In this document: positions 42,337-51,471 of the stretch, in pieces
How the letters are laid out: each line of letters opens with the position of its first letter
Numbering within the stretch: the stretch's first letter is position 1
Assembly (NCBI RefSeq): GCF_001428025.1
Contig: NZ_LMSC01000006.1
Location: forward strand, 201,943-265,942
Reading direction: 5' to 3'
Length of the DNA stretch: 64,000 nucleotides
DNA from: Phycicoccus sp. Soil748
GTDB lineage: Bacteria; Actinomycetota; Actinomycetes; Actinomycetales; Dermatophilaceae
Notes under the pieces: generated by a model
The model's database searches: none
Seen by the model: the letters and a program-made list of their open reading frames with translations, nothing else
What the model was told of the DNA's origin: nothing
Position numbers and translations under genes: made by a program

Positions 42337-43758
42337 GTGGCCCTTCTGGGCGGACCGGCTGCGGGTGCGCTCGCGGCCGCCGCGCCGTCGGTGTTCTGGC
42401 TCGACCGTGCCGACCGCCCTGCGCCCCGCCCCCGCCTGGACGACGGTGGGCAGGACGGGCGGGCCGACGTCACCGCCGACCTGGTCGTGGTCGGCGGCGG
42501 CTACACGGGCCTGTGGACCGCACTGCTCGCCAAGGAGGCCGACCCGGCGCGCGACGTCCTGCTCCTCGAGGCCGGACGGATCGGCTGGGCCGCATCCGGG
42601 CGCAACGGCGGCTTCTGCTCCGCGAGCCTGACCCACGGCGAGGCCAACGGGCGCGAGCGGTGGCCGGCGGAGTACGAGCAGCTGCACCGCCTCGGGCTCG
42701 CGAACCTCGACGCGATCGAGAGCACGGTGCAGCGCCACGGCATCGAGTGCGACTTCCGCCGGACCGGCGAGCTCACGGTCGCCACCGCGCCCCACCAGGT
42801 GGAGTGGCTGCGCGAGGAGGCCGGCTCTGGAGGCGCGATCCGGTTCCTCGACCGCGACGCCGTTCGCGCAGAGCTGGACTCGCCCACCTACCTCGCGGGC
42901 GTCCACAGCCCTGACGAGACCGCCATGGTCGACCCGGCCCGGCTCGCGTGGGGCCTCGCCGCCGCAGCCGAGTCGCTCGGCGTGCGGATCGTGGAGGGCA
43001 CCAAGGTGACGGGCCTCCAGCGCGACGGTGCGGGGATGAGGCTGCGTACCGAGCAGGGTCCGGATGTGCGCGCGGCGCGAGTCGCGTTGGGCACCAACGC
43101 GTTCCCGTCACTGGTGCGCCGTACGCGCCTGCACACCGTGCCCGTCTACGACTACGTCCTCATGACCGAGCCCCTCTCCGACCAGCAACTGGCGTCGATC
43201 GGCTGGCAGAGTCGCGCGGGTGTCGGCGACATGGCCAACCAGTTCCACTACTACAGGCTCACCGACGACAACCGGGTCCTGTGGGGCGGCTACGACGCGA
43301 TCTACCACCTCGGGCGACGGGTGCGGCCGTCGCGCGACCAGCGGCCGCAGACGTTCGAGCGGCTCGCCGCCCACTTCTTCGAGACCTTCCCCCAGCTCGA
43401 GGGGCTGCGGTTCACCCACCGCTGGGGCGGCGCGATCGACACCTGCACCCGGTTCTGCGCCTTCTACGGCTCGGCGTTCGGCGGCCGGGTCGCCTACGCC
43501 CTCGGTTACACGGGTCTCGGGGTCGGGGCGTCCCGGTTCGGTGCAGCCGTCACCCTCGACCTGCTCGACGGTGCCGACACCGAGCGGACCCGCCTGCAGA
43601 TGGTCCGCGAGAAGCCGTTGCCGTTCCCGCCGGAACCGTTGGCCTACGCCGGGATCCAGCTCACCCGGTGGTCACTGGCCCGCGCGGACGAGAACGCCGG
43701 ACGGCGCAACGCCTGGCTGCGCACCCTTGACCGGCTGGGCCTGGGCTTCGACTCCTAG
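42337..43758 (+). CDS. FAD-dependent amine/amino-acid oxidoreductase (DAO family)
   Basis: 473 aa from GTG 42337, four bases after the aminotransferase stop. The ADP-binding fold VVVGGGYTGLWTALLAKE and LLLEAGRIGWAASGRNGGFC are typical of DAO-family enzymes related to gamma-glutamylputrescine oxidase (PuuB). C-terminal RFTHRWGGAIDTCTRFCAF and YALGYTGLGVGASRFGA complete the FAD site. It probably oxidises an amine, feeding an aldehyde to the same operon. Followed 17 bases on by a convergent gene. Confidence 0.87.
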   Translation: MALLGGPAAGALAAAAPSVFWLDRADRPAPRPRLDDGGQDGRADVTADLVVVGGGYTGLWTALLAKEADPARDVLLLEAGRIGWAASGRNGGFCSASLTHGEANGRERWPAEYEQLHRLGLANLDAIESTVQRHGIECDFRRTGELTVATAPHQVEWLREEAGSGGAIRFLDRDAVRAELDSPTYLAGVHSPDETAMVDPARLAWGLAAAAESLGVRIVEGTKVTGLQRDGAGMRLRTEQGPDVRAARVALGTNAFPSLVRRTRLHTVPVYDYVLMTEPLSDQQLASIGWQSRAGVGDMANQFHYYRLTDDNRVLWGGYDAIYHLGRRVRPSRDQRPQTFERLAAHFFETFPQLEGLRFTHRWGGAIDTCTRFCAFYGSAFGGRVAYALGYTGLGVGASRFGAAVTLDLLDGADTERTRLQMVREKPLPFPPEPLAYAGIQLTRWSLARADENAGRRNAWLRTLDRLGLGFDS

Positions 43759-43775
43759 ACGCGCGCGGACCCCAC

Positions 43776-44837
43776 CTACAGGCGCGACAGGGCCCGGTCG
43801 ACGAGCAACGGCACCGACGTCCCCACCCGGTCGTACCCCTCGCCCATCGACTTCCCGGCGAGGTACCGCGCGTGCACGCCCTCGAGGATCACGGCGAGCC
43901 GGAAGTCGGTGAACGCGCGGTAGTAGTCCAGGCCCGACACGTCGCGACCGGTCGCCGCGGCATACCGGTGCGCGAGCTCGTCGGTGGTCGGGAAGCCTTC
44001 GTGGGCGGTCAGGCCCGCGGCCACGGGGACGGCGCTGCCGTCCTCGCCGGGGCCGGAGTAGTAGGTGAGCCAGGTGGCCAGGTCGGCCAGCGGGTCGCCG
44101 AGGGTGCTCAGCTCCCAGTCGACCACGGCCGCGACGGTGGGCCGTCCGTGCTCCTCGGCGACGAGGGTGTTGTCGAGGCGGTAGTCGCCGTGCACCAGCG
44201 TGACCTCGCCACCCATCGGGCGCTGGGCGTCGAGGGCCCGGATGAGGTCGTCCATCGCCGGCAGGTCGCGGGTCCGGCTGGCCTCCCACTGGCCGCTCCA
44301 CCGGCGGATCTGGCGCGCGAGGTAGCCGTCGGGCCGGCCGAAGTCGCGCAACCCGGTGGCGTCGAGGTCGACGGCGTGGATGGCGGCGAGCACCTCCACG
44401 AGGGAGTCGGAGAGCCGGTCTCGGTGTGCCTCAGTGAGCTCCGCCGTCTGCGACGGCTCGCGGTACACGGTGCCCTCGACGAGGGCCATGACGTAGAACG
44501 GTGCCCCGACCACGTCGGCATCCGTCGTGGCAGCGAGCACCTGCGGCACCGGCACGGCGGTCTGCCAGAGGGCCGACAGCACCCTCGACTCGCGACCCAT
44601 GTCGTGGGCGCTCGGCAGGAGCCTGCCCAGCGGTGGCCGCCGGACGATGACCGTCGCGGTGGGGCTGCTCACCCGGTAGGTGATGTTGGACAGCCCTCCC
44701 GAGATCACCTCTGCCGTCCAGTCCGGCCCGAGCCCGGGCACGGCGTCGGCAGCCCACCGGGTGAAGGACTCGCGCGGCAGCCCGGGGGCCTCCTCGCGGT
44801 CCTGCCCCGGCTCCGGTACCCCGCCGAGCTGGCTCAC
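43776..44837 (-). CDS. Phosphotransferase family protein (ACAD10-kinase-like)
   Basis: 353 aa from GTG 44837, which overlaps the acyl-CoA dehydrogenase stop as GTGA. APH/choline-kinase fold: ISGGLSNITYRV, the catalytic loop LVHGDYRLDNTLV, and VVDWELSTLGDPLADLATWL carrying the metal-binding Asp. Same family as the kinase half of vertebrate ACAD10/11, where a hydroxyacyl-CoA is phosphorylated and then handled by the dehydrogenase half. Here the two functions are separate adjacent genes, so a joint role in 4-hydroxy acid use is likely. Confidence 0.87.
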   Translation of the reverse strand: MSQLGGVPEPGQDREEAPGLPRESFTRWAADAVPGLGPDWTAEVISGGLSNITYRVSSPTATVIVRRPPLGRLLPSAHDMGRESRVLSALWQTAVPVPQVLAATTDADVVGAPFYVMALVEGTVYREPSQTAELTEAHRDRLSDSLVEVLAAIHAVDLDATGLRDFGRPDGYLARQIRRWSGQWEASRTRDLPAMDDLIRALDAQRPMGGEVTLVHGDYRLDNTLVAEEHGRPTVAAVVDWELSTLGDPLADLATWLTYYSGPGEDGSAVPVAAGLTAHEGFPTTDELAHRYAAATGRDVSGLDYYRAFTDFRLAVILEGVHARYLAGKSMGEGYDRVGTSVPLLVDRALSRL

Positions 44838-46039
44838 GCGCGCGCGTCCCGGCTCGCGGCGCGGTCGGCGGCCCTGCGGGCCGCGCGCCGGGCGATCGAC
44901 ATCTTGTGCACCTCGGTGGCGCCGTCGTAGATGCGGAACGACCTGATGTCACGGTAGATCCGGCCGAGCACCAGCTCCTCGGACGTGCCCATGCCACCGG
45001 CCAGCTGGACCGAGCGGTCGACCACGCGGCAGGCGGCCTCGCTCGCGAACACCTTGGTGCGCGAGGACTGCTCGCTGCTGCGCTGGCCCTCGGCGATGGC
45101 CCACGAGGCGTGCCAGATCATCGACCGGGCTGCGTCGAGGTCGATCTCGTTCTCGGCGATGAGGGCCTGCGCCATACCCAGGTCCGAGAGCGTGCTGCCG
45201 AACAGCTCACGCCCGACGGCGCGTTCGACCGCGATGTCGTGGGCGCGGCGTGCCGCGCCGAGCCAGCGCATGCAGTGCGTTAGCCGGGCAGGGGCCAGGC
45301 GCACCTGCGCGCTCTGGAACCCCTTGCCCACCTCGCCGAGCACATGGTCGTCGGGCACGAAGCAGTCGCGCAGCGTGACACGGCAGTGGCCGCCGACCCC
45401 GGTCGCGTCGATGGTGTCGATGTGGTCGCCGACGACGAAACCCGGGTTGTCGGCGTCGACGAGGAACATGGTCGCGCCCTGCGGGACGTCGTCACCCTCG
45501 TTGAGGGCCATCACGATCGAGAACGCAGCGCCGTCGGCCCCGGTGATGAGCCACTTGTCGCCGTTGACGACCCAGCCACCGTCGGTGCGACGGGCGCGCG
45601 TCCGCAGGGCGGAGGGGTCCGACCCGGCGCCGGGCGGCGGCTCGGTCATCGAGAAGCAGGACCGCACCTCGCCGGCCACCAGGGGCTCGAGGTACTTCTC
45701 CTTCTGCATCGCCGACCCGGTCACGTGCAGCAGGTGGATGTTGCCCTCGTCAGGCGCCGCGCAGTTGAGGGCGAGCGGGCCGAGCAGCGAGTAGCCGGCC
45801 TCCTCGAGCAGCACCGCGGACTCGTCGAACCGGAAGCCGCCGCCCCCGAGCTCCTGGGGTGCCTGGGGCGCGAAGACGCCGGCCGCCTTGGCCTTCGCCT
45901 GCAGCTCCACCCGCAGGGCGTCGGTCATGCCCTCGGCGAAGACGCGCTGCTCGAGCGGCACGACCTCGGTCGCGACGAACTCCTCGACCCGGCGACGCTG
46001 CTGCTCGACGGCTGGGCTCATGCTGAAGTCAAAGGCCAC
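44834..46039 (-). CDS. Acyl-CoA dehydrogenase (ACAD10/11-like)
   Basis: 401 aa from GTG 46039. It has SCFSMTEPPPGAGSDPSALR, the FAD-binding WVVNGDKWLITGAD, QLAGGMGTSEELVLGRIYRD and IYDGATEVHKMSIARRAAR, where the last motif resembles ACAD10/11 and lacks the YEGT context of short-chain enzymes. It is translationally coupled to the kinase-like gene at 43776. The pair probably oxidises or dehydrates an acyl-CoA in the beta-oxidation network with FadE5 and EtfD. Confidence 0.9.
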   Translation of the reverse strand: MAFDFSMSPAVEQQRRRVEEFVATEVVPLEQRVFAEGMTDALRVELQAKAKAAGVFAPQAPQELGGGGFRFDESAVLLEEAGYSLLGPLALNCAAPDEGNIHLLHVTGSAMQKEKYLEPLVAGEVRSCFSMTEPPPGAGSDPSALRTRARRTDGGWVVNGDKWLITGADGAAFSIVMALNEGDDVPQGATMFLVDADNPGFVVGDHIDTIDATGVGGHCRVTLRDCFVPDDHVLGEVGKGFQSAQVRLAPARLTHCMRWLGAARRAHDIAVERAVGRELFGSTLSDLGMAQALIAENEIDLDAARSMIWHASWAIAEGQRSSEQSSRTKVFASEAACRVVDRSVQLAGGMGTSEELVLGRIYRDIRSFRIYDGATEVHKMSIARRAARRAADRAASRDARA

Positions 46040-46111
46040 GTCCCGACCCTACCCAGCGCGCCGCGCCATGGCCGGCGACCGGGGCGCAGGTGCCGGTGCG
46101 AGGATGGCGCC

Positions 46112-47029
46112 GTGTCGACCCCGGAGCCGCAGCCCGTGCACCTACCCAGCACGCCGCCGCTGGTCCTGCGCGGTCGAACGTTCGACTCCTCGGCCCCGGC
46201 GGTGATGGGCATCATCAACCGCACCCGCGACTCGTTCTTCGCCGGCAACCGGCACGTCGACCTCGACTCCGCGAAGCGCGCCCTCGACGACGCGGTCGCG
46301 GCCGGTGCCGACATCGTCGATGTGGGCGGTGTCCGCGCAGGCCAGGAGGGCGAGCACGTCTCTGCGCAGGAGGAGGTCGAACGGGTGGTGCCGTTCCTCG
46401 AGCACGCCCGCGCGGCCTACCCCGACCTCGTGCTGAGCCTCGACACCTGGCGCAGTGAGGTCGCCCTCGAGGCCGGCCGGCACGGCCTGGACCTCGTCAA
46501 CGACACCTGGGCCGGGCATGACCCGGAGCTGGTGCACGTGGCCGCGCGCATCGGCGCGGGGGTGGTCTGCTCACACACCGGCGGGCTCCCCCCGAGGACC
46601 GACCCGGTGCACGTCTCCTACGGGCCGGACCCCCTCGACGTCGTCCGCGACGTCCTGCACACGCTCGCCGAGGGCGCCGCCGCAGCCGTCGAGGCCGGGA
46701 TCCCGGCGCAGCGCGTGCTGGTCGACCCCACGCTCGACTTCGGCAAGACGACCGCACACTCCCTGGTCGTCCTGCGGCACACCGCCGACCTTGCCGAGCT
46801 GGGCTTCCCGATCCTGCAGGCGTTGTCCCGCAAGGACTTCGTGGGCGAGTCGCTCGGCGTCGAGGTCGACGACCGGCTCGAGGGGACCCTCGCCGCGACC
46901 GCCGTGGCGGCCTGGCTCGGGGCCACGGTCTTCCGCGCCCACGACGTGCGGGCCACGCGCCGCGTCGTCGACATGGTGGCCACGATCCGCGGCGACCGCC
47001 CCCCGGTCCGCGCGGTCCGCGGCGTCTGA
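46112..47029 (+). CDS. folP2: FolP2-type dihydropteroate synthase homologue
   Basis: 305 aa from GTG 46112, 6 bases after a GAGGAT -10-like box. The fold is that of dihydropteroate synthase, but key motifs follow the mycobacterial FolP2 pattern: IINRTRDSFF rather than the usual NVTPDSFSDGG, DVGGVRAGQEGE rather than GGESTRPG, and ALSRKDFVGE. Mycobacterium FolP2 lacks DHPS activity in published work. The true reaction of this subfamily is not known. No other folate genes are adjacent. Confidence 0.87.
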   Translation: MSTPEPQPVHLPSTPPLVLRGRTFDSSAPAVMGIINRTRDSFFAGNRHVDLDSAKRALDDAVAAGADIVDVGGVRAGQEGEHVSAQEEVERVVPFLEHARAAYPDLVLSLDTWRSEVALEAGRHGLDLVNDTWAGHDPELVHVAARIGAGVVCSHTGGLPPRTDPVHVSYGPDPLDVVRDVLHTLAEGAAAAVEAGIPAQRVLVDPTLDFGKTTAHSLVVLRHTADLAELGFPILQALSRKDFVGESLGVEVDDRLEGTLAATAVAAWLGATVFRAHDVRATRRVVDMVATIRGDRPPVRAVRGV

Positions 47030-47336
47030 GCCGCCGCCCTCGGCGCGAGCCGGACGAGCCGCCCGCCCACGCAGTTGCGCGGAACGGGAGGGGTGGGGAG
47101 AAGGGGGAAGAAAATGACTCCTGCGGGCCTCCACGATTCGCATCCTGCGTGCTAGCGTCTGTCGCGGTTGCAACAAGCAGTTCCTCGCAGAGGTCGATGA
47201 AGTGCCCGCCCTAGCACCACCAGAGCGGGCCTTTCTCATCTGAGGGCGGGCATGTCTCGTCGGTGGGGTTGTGCATGGCAGCCGGGGGCCTCGCAAAGTG
47301 CGGGGTTCCAATGGCTACGAAGGAAAGAGTTACCCC
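47030..47336 (+). promoter_or_regulatory. Promoter and long 5' leader of the cold-shock gene
   Basis: This 307-bp gene-free stretch holds an extended -10 box, TGC-TAGCGT (47150-47158). Transcription would start near 47165, leaving a leader of about 170 nt. It contains GCCCGC/GCGGGC (around 47203 and 47224) that can form a hairpin and a strong ribosome site GAAGGAAAGAG at the end. Long structured leaders are typical of cold-shock mRNAs and control their translation with temperature. Confidence 0.6.
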
Positions 47337-47540
47337 ATGGCACAGGGAACCGTGAAGTGGTTCAACGCTGAGAAGGGCTTCGGCTTCATCGCCCAGGACG
47401 GCGGCGGCCCGGACGTGTTCGTCCACTACTCGGCCATCGAGTCCTCGGGCTACCGCTCGCTGGACGAGGCGCAGCGCGTGGAGTTCGAGGTCACCCAGGG
47501 CCCGAAGGGCCCCCAGGCTGACGCCGTTCGCCCGATCTGA
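47337..47540 (+). CDS. cspA: Cold-shock protein, CspA family
   Basis: 67 aa, ATG 47337, with GAAGGAAAG upstream. A single cold-shock domain with RNP1 KGFGFIAQD and RNP2 DVFVHYSAI on a five-strand barrel. It begins [18 protein letters not shown], the standard actinobacterial CspA form. It binds single-stranded RNA and DNA and keeps mRNAs unfolded, especially at low temperature. A 16-bp hairpin terminator follows. Confidence 0.97.
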   Translation: MAQGTVKWFNAEKGFGFIAQDGGGPDVFVHYSAIESSGYRSLDEAQRVEFEVTQGPKGPQADAVRPI

Positions 47541-47568
47541 TCCGAGGACTGCTCAACCACAGTCTTCA

Positions 47569-47603
47569 ACGAGGCCCCCACCGGATCCCGGTGGGGGCCT
47601 CGT
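47569..47603 (+). terminator. Hairpin terminator of cspA
   Basis: A perfect 16-bp stem (47569-47584 / 47588-47603; ACGAGGCCCCCACCGG) with a 3-nt loop sits 28 bases after the cspA stop. It also faces the end of the convergent penicillin-binding protein gene, so it probably works both ways. Confidence 0.85.
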
Positions 47604-47624
47604 GCTGTGTTGGCTCTGCTGGGA

Positions 47625-49547
47625 CTACTTCATCGCCAGCGCCGCGAGGAAGTCCTTGACGACCGGCGCCGCGACGGTGCCGCCGCTCTTGCCCTTCTCC
47701 ACCAGCGCCGCGAAGGCGACGTCGCCCTGGTAGCCGACGAACCACGCGTGCGTCTCAGGCGGGTTGGCGGAGCCGAACTCCGCCGTGCCGGTCTTGCCGC
47801 TGACCGGGCCGCCGGGGGCGTCGCGCAGGACGGTGCCGGTGCCGCCGGTCACGACCTGCCGCATGAGCGCCCGCAGCTCCTTCACCGCACCCGCGTCGAG
47901 CGGCCTGGGGGTGCGGTCCGCACCGGCCGGCGCCGGCTCGGTCACCAGCGCCGGCGGTATGGCGCTGCCGCGGGCCACCGACGCGGACATGGTCGCCAGC
48001 GCGAGCGGGGAGGTGAGGTTGCGCCCCTGGCCGATCATGGCCGAGGCCTTGTCGGTCTTGCCGTTGTTGGTGGGGACGCTCGCCGCGAAGGCGTTGCCGA
48101 CGCCGACGCCCTTGGCCCAGCCGGTGAGGCCGAGCGCGTCGGCCGCCTTGCTGAGGTCGCTGTCGCCGAGGTCGGTCGAGAGCTTCACGAACGCGGTGTT
48201 GCAGGAGTGCGCGAAGTCGGTGGCGAAGTCGGGCTTGCCGAAGGACTCGCCCTCGTAGTTCTTGTAGGAACGGCCGTCGACCACGAACTTCTCGGGGCAG
48301 TCCACCGACGTCGTCGGCGTCACCTTGCCACCGGTCAGCAGGGCGTAGGTGCTGACGATCTTGAACGACGATCCCGGGGGGTACTGGCCGGTGAGGGCCC
48401 GGTCGAACCCGAGGGCCGGCGAGTTGGCGGAGGCCAGGACGTCGCCCGTCCTCACGTCGACGGCGACCAGGGCCGAGGGCACCGAGCCGGTGCGGGCGAC
48501 CGCGGACTCCGCCGCCGTCTGCGCGTCGGGGGAGAGGGTCGTCTGCACGTCCTTGCCGTCGACCGCGTCCTTGCTGAACAGGGGGCTGTCGGGCTTGGCG
48601 CTCGAGGTCACCTGCACTCCCGGGGTCCCGGCGAGCTCGGCGTCGTAGCGTCCCTGCAGCCCGCTGACGCCGGCGTAGTCGCCCGCGACGTAGCGGCCCT
48701 TGCTGGCACTGACCTGCTCCGCGTTGACCGGGCCGTACGACCCGAGGAGGGGCTGGCCGAAGGTCCGGGTGCGAGCCAGTGGCTGTTCGCGCACCGGGTA
48801 GATGATGCCCTTGAGCCCGTCGAGTGCGGCCTTGCGCTGCTGGAAGTCGCTCTCGCGGTAGGTGATCACCGCGATGGGCGCCTTGCTGCCGCTCTTGGTG
48901 GCGGCCTCGAGCTTGGCGACGAGCGACCCGGCCGGCTCGTCGACGACCTTCTCGAGCTGGCGGACCGTCGCGGCGGTGGCGCGGCTCGGGTCGATCTGCA
49001 CCGGGTAGACCTTGCCGACCGGCATGAGCGGCTGGCCGTCGCGGTCGAGCAGGTCGCCGCGCTGTCCCCAGGTCCGTGATGCCGAGAGCGTTGCCCCGGA
49101 GCCGAGTCCCGGCGCCCAGGCAGTGGCCGACGCCGGCAGGCTGACCGCCCACGCGTCACCCGACCCGGCCGGCTTCGCGGTGAGCGGGACGTCGTAGGAC
49201 CACGGGACGCCGCCGGGCAGGGTCCACGTCACGGCGACCGTCGAGGTGGCGCGGTCGCCCTTGCGGTTCACGGTGCCGGGTTCGACCTTGACCGGCCCGC
49301 TGCCGAGACCCTGGGTGGCCTTCGTGAACGAGTCCTGCACCGCCTGGGCCGTGGTGCCGGCGAACCGGGCGCCGGACTTGGGGAAGGACCGCTGCGCCCA
49401 GCCCGCCGCGAAGGCGTCGACCGCGGCTGCTGCCTCCCGGTCCGAGGTCTTCGCAGCCTCCGAATGCTGCCACCACAGGCCCCCTCCGGCCGCCGCCGCC
49501 ACGACGACGACCGCAGCCACCGACCCCACCAGTGCACGTCTGTCCAT
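47625..49547 (-). CDS. Class B penicillin-binding protein (transpeptidase)
   Basis: 640 aa from ATG 49547. One N-terminal membrane helix (VGSVAAVVVVAAAAGGGLWW) is followed by a MecA-N-like NTF2 domain (about 35-150). Residues ~155-310 are a dimerisation-type domain. The transpeptidase domain has SSFK (PGSSFKIV, nucleophile Ser393), HSCNTAF and KTGTAE motifs. It cross-links peptidoglycan outside the membrane and is the target of beta-lactams. A convergent cspA lies downstream, and a divergent LCP ligase gene shares its promoter region. Confidence 0.93.
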   Translation of the reverse strand: MDRRALVGSVAAVVVVAAAAGGGLWWQHSEAAKTSDREAAAAVDAFAAGWAQRSFPKSGARFAGTTAQAVQDSFTKATQGLGSGPVKVEPGTVNRKGDRATSTVAVTWTLPGGVPWSYDVPLTAKPAGSGDAWAVSLPASATAWAPGLGSGATLSASRTWGQRGDLLDRDGQPLMPVGKVYPVQIDPSRATAATVRQLEKVVDEPAGSLVAKLEAATKSGSKAPIAVITYRESDFQQRKAALDGLKGIIYPVREQPLARTRTFGQPLLGSYGPVNAEQVSASKGRYVAGDYAGVSGLQGRYDAELAGTPGVQVTSSAKPDSPLFSKDAVDGKDVQTTLSPDAQTAAESAVARTGSVPSALVAVDVRTGDVLASANSPALGFDRALTGQYPPGSSFKIVSTYALLTGGKVTPTTSVDCPEKFVVDGRSYKNYEGESFGKPDFATDFAHSCNTAFVKLSTDLGDSDLSKAADALGLTGWAKGVGVGNAFAASVPTNNGKTDKASAMIGQGRNLTSPLALATMSASVARGSAIPPALVTEPAPAGADRTPRPLDAGAVKELRALMRQVVTGGTGTVLRDAPGGPVSGKTGTAEFGSANPPETHAWFVGYQGDVAFAALVEKGKSGGTVAAPVVKDFLAALAMK

Positions 49548-49671
49548 GACCCCATCCAACAGCACGCGCTCGGCCGCGCCTGTCCGGTTTGTCCCGGGCA
49601 GGCAACCAAACCGGAGGCCCGGACGTCAGGGAAGTGGACGCACACCGGGCGGGACGCTCAGATGGCGCCCG

Positions 49672-49677
49672 TAGAAT
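49672..49677 (+). promoter_or_regulatory. -10 box of the LCP gene
   Basis: TAGAAT at 49672-49677 is a near-consensus -10 box. The start of transcription would be near 49684, leaving about 55 nt of leader with AGAGAGG before GTG 49739. No clear -35 box is seen. Confidence 0.5.
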
Positions 49678-49738
49678 CGGCGGGGCGATGCGCCGCCCAG
49701 CCACCCCCGGGTGGCGTGATCGATCCAGAGAGGTACAC

Positions 49739-51373
49739 GTGAGCGAGCCCACCCACGGCTCTGCGCAGGGCGACGAGCCCGGCCAGGACGCCAGTGTCGG
49801 CCACGACCCCACTGAGGCCTCGGATGCCGCGAAGCCGGTGACCGATGGCCAGCCTCTCGAGGGGCCTGCGACCGAGGACTCCGCCGGTGCCGCCGTCGCC
49901 CGCCGCCGCGCCGACCGGCACGCGGGTCGGACGCACCGCCACCCGTGGCTGCGCCGGGTCGCGTTCGGCGTCTCCGCCCTCCTCGTGGTGGTGCTGGTGC
50001 TCGGCATCGCGGCGTACATCAAGCTCAACGGCAACATCGACCGGGTCGACATCACCGGGGCCCTGGGCCAGCGTCCGAAACAGGTCGCCACCGCGGACGC
50101 CAAGACCAAGCTCAAGGCGATCAACATCATGGTGATCGGCTCCGACAGCCGCGGCAGCGGCAGCAGCATCGTGGGCGCACGCTCGGACACCAACCTCGTG
50201 GTGCACCTCTCCGCAGACCGGAAGTCGGCCATCGTCGTCTCGATCCCGCGCGACTCGATGACGATGGCGCCGCGCGACTGCAAGAACCTCGACGACACGG
50301 TCCAGAACGGCGTGATCCGCCAGTGGAACGCGAACTTCCAGGACGGCGGCGAGGCCTGCACGATCCGCACGTTCGAGGGCCTCACCGACATCTACATCGA
50401 CCACTTCGTCATCATCGACTTCCGCGGGTTCCAGCAGATGGTCGACGCCCTGGGCGGGGTGACGGTCTGCACGCCGGTCGCGATCAACGACCGGGACGCG
50501 CAGCTGACGCTGCCGGCGGGCAGGACCAAGGTGAACGGCAAGCAGGCGCTCGGCTACGTCCGCGTCCGGCACGGGATCGGCGACGGCTCCGACCTCGGCC
50601 GGATCGACCGCCAGCAGGCGTTCCTCTCCTCGGTGATCCAGGAGGCGACGAAGTCCTCGTTGCTGCTGCGTCCCGACAAGCTCTTCCGGTTCCTCGACGC
50701 CGCCACCGGGGCGATGACGACCGACAAGGGGCTGGACACCGGCGAGATGAAGGACATCGCGCAGAGCGTGGCGAGGATCGGCACCGACCAGATCCGCTTC
50801 GTCAAGCTGCCGACGCGGCCCTACCCGGCCGACACCAACCGGGTGGAGTGGCTGCCTGCTGCCGACACGATCTGGAAGGCGATCCGCGAGGACCAGCCGC
50901 TGCCCGGCACCAAGCCGCCGGCCGGCACCCCGAAGCCGACCCCGTCGACCACCAGCGCGGCACCGCTCACCGTCGCCCCCAGCCAGATCTCGGTGCGCGT
51001 CACCAACGACTCCGGCGTCGGCGGCCTCGCCAAGCAGGCCGCGACCGAGCTGCAGACCGAGGGCTTCAAGGTCACGACCTACCTCACGGGCACCGGGACC
51101 CCCACCGAGGGCGTCGTCGTCCGCTACGGACCCGGGAAGGAGGCCGCGGCGCGCACCGTCGCCGCGGTCTACCCGGGAGCGAAGCTCAAGGCGGACGCCA
51201 CCCTCGGTTCCACCATCGAGCTCAGCATGGGCCTCAACGCACCGAAGGCTGTCGAGATCCCGAACCGGGAGGGGACGCAGCCGCTGCCCACCCCGTCGGT
51301 GACGGCCACGAGCACCCCGAGCACCGCGGCGACGATCGCGGCGCGCACGGCCAACCAGGACATCTGCAGCTGA
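49739..51373 (+). CDS. LytR-CpsA-Psr (LCP) cell-wall polymer ligase
   Basis: 544 aa from GTG 49739. Residues 1-70 are a disordered cytoplasmic tail. One membrane helix is at about 76-95. The LCP domain (about 115-300) includes NIMVIGSDSRG, GARSDTNLVVHLSADRKSAIVVSIPRDS and GKQALGYVRVRHGIGDGSDLGRIDRQQ with the conserved Arg and Asp that bind pyrophosphate. A C-terminal LytR_C domain follows (ISVRVTNDSGVGGLAKQAATEL). These enzymes attach secondary polymers such as teichoic acids or arabinogalactan to peptidoglycan. Divergent from the penicillin-binding protein, so both are wall-building genes. Confidence 0.92.
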   Translation: MSEPTHGSAQGDEPGQDASVGHDPTEASDAAKPVTDGQPLEGPATEDSAGAAVARRRADRHAGRTHRHPWLRRVAFGVSALLVVVLVLGIAAYIKLNGNIDRVDITGALGQRPKQVATADAKTKLKAINIMVIGSDSRGSGSSIVGARSDTNLVVHLSADRKSAIVVSIPRDSMTMAPRDCKNLDDTVQNGVIRQWNANFQDGGEACTIRTFEGLTDIYIDHFVIIDFRGFQQMVDALGGVTVCTPVAINDRDAQLTLPAGRTKVNGKQALGYVRVRHGIGDGSDLGRIDRQQAFLSSVIQEATKSSLLLRPDKLFRFLDAATGAMTTDKGLDTGEMKDIAQSVARIGTDQIRFVKLPTRPYPADTNRVEWLPAADTIWKAIREDQPLPGTKPPAGTPKPTPSTTSAAPLTVAPSQISVRVTNDSGVGGLAKQAATELQTEGFKVTTYLTGTGTPTEGVVVRYGPGKEAAARTVAAVYPGAKLKADATLGSTIELSMGLNAPKAVEIPNREGTQPLPTPSVTATSTPSTAATIAARTANQDICS

Positions 51374-51471
51374 CCGTCGGGGCCCCGGCTCTCCCCTCGG
51401 GGGGTCGCTTTGCCCCGGCGAGCGGGCTCCGGATACCCTGTGCGGGCTCGGTCGACTTGTCGTCCGGGTGT

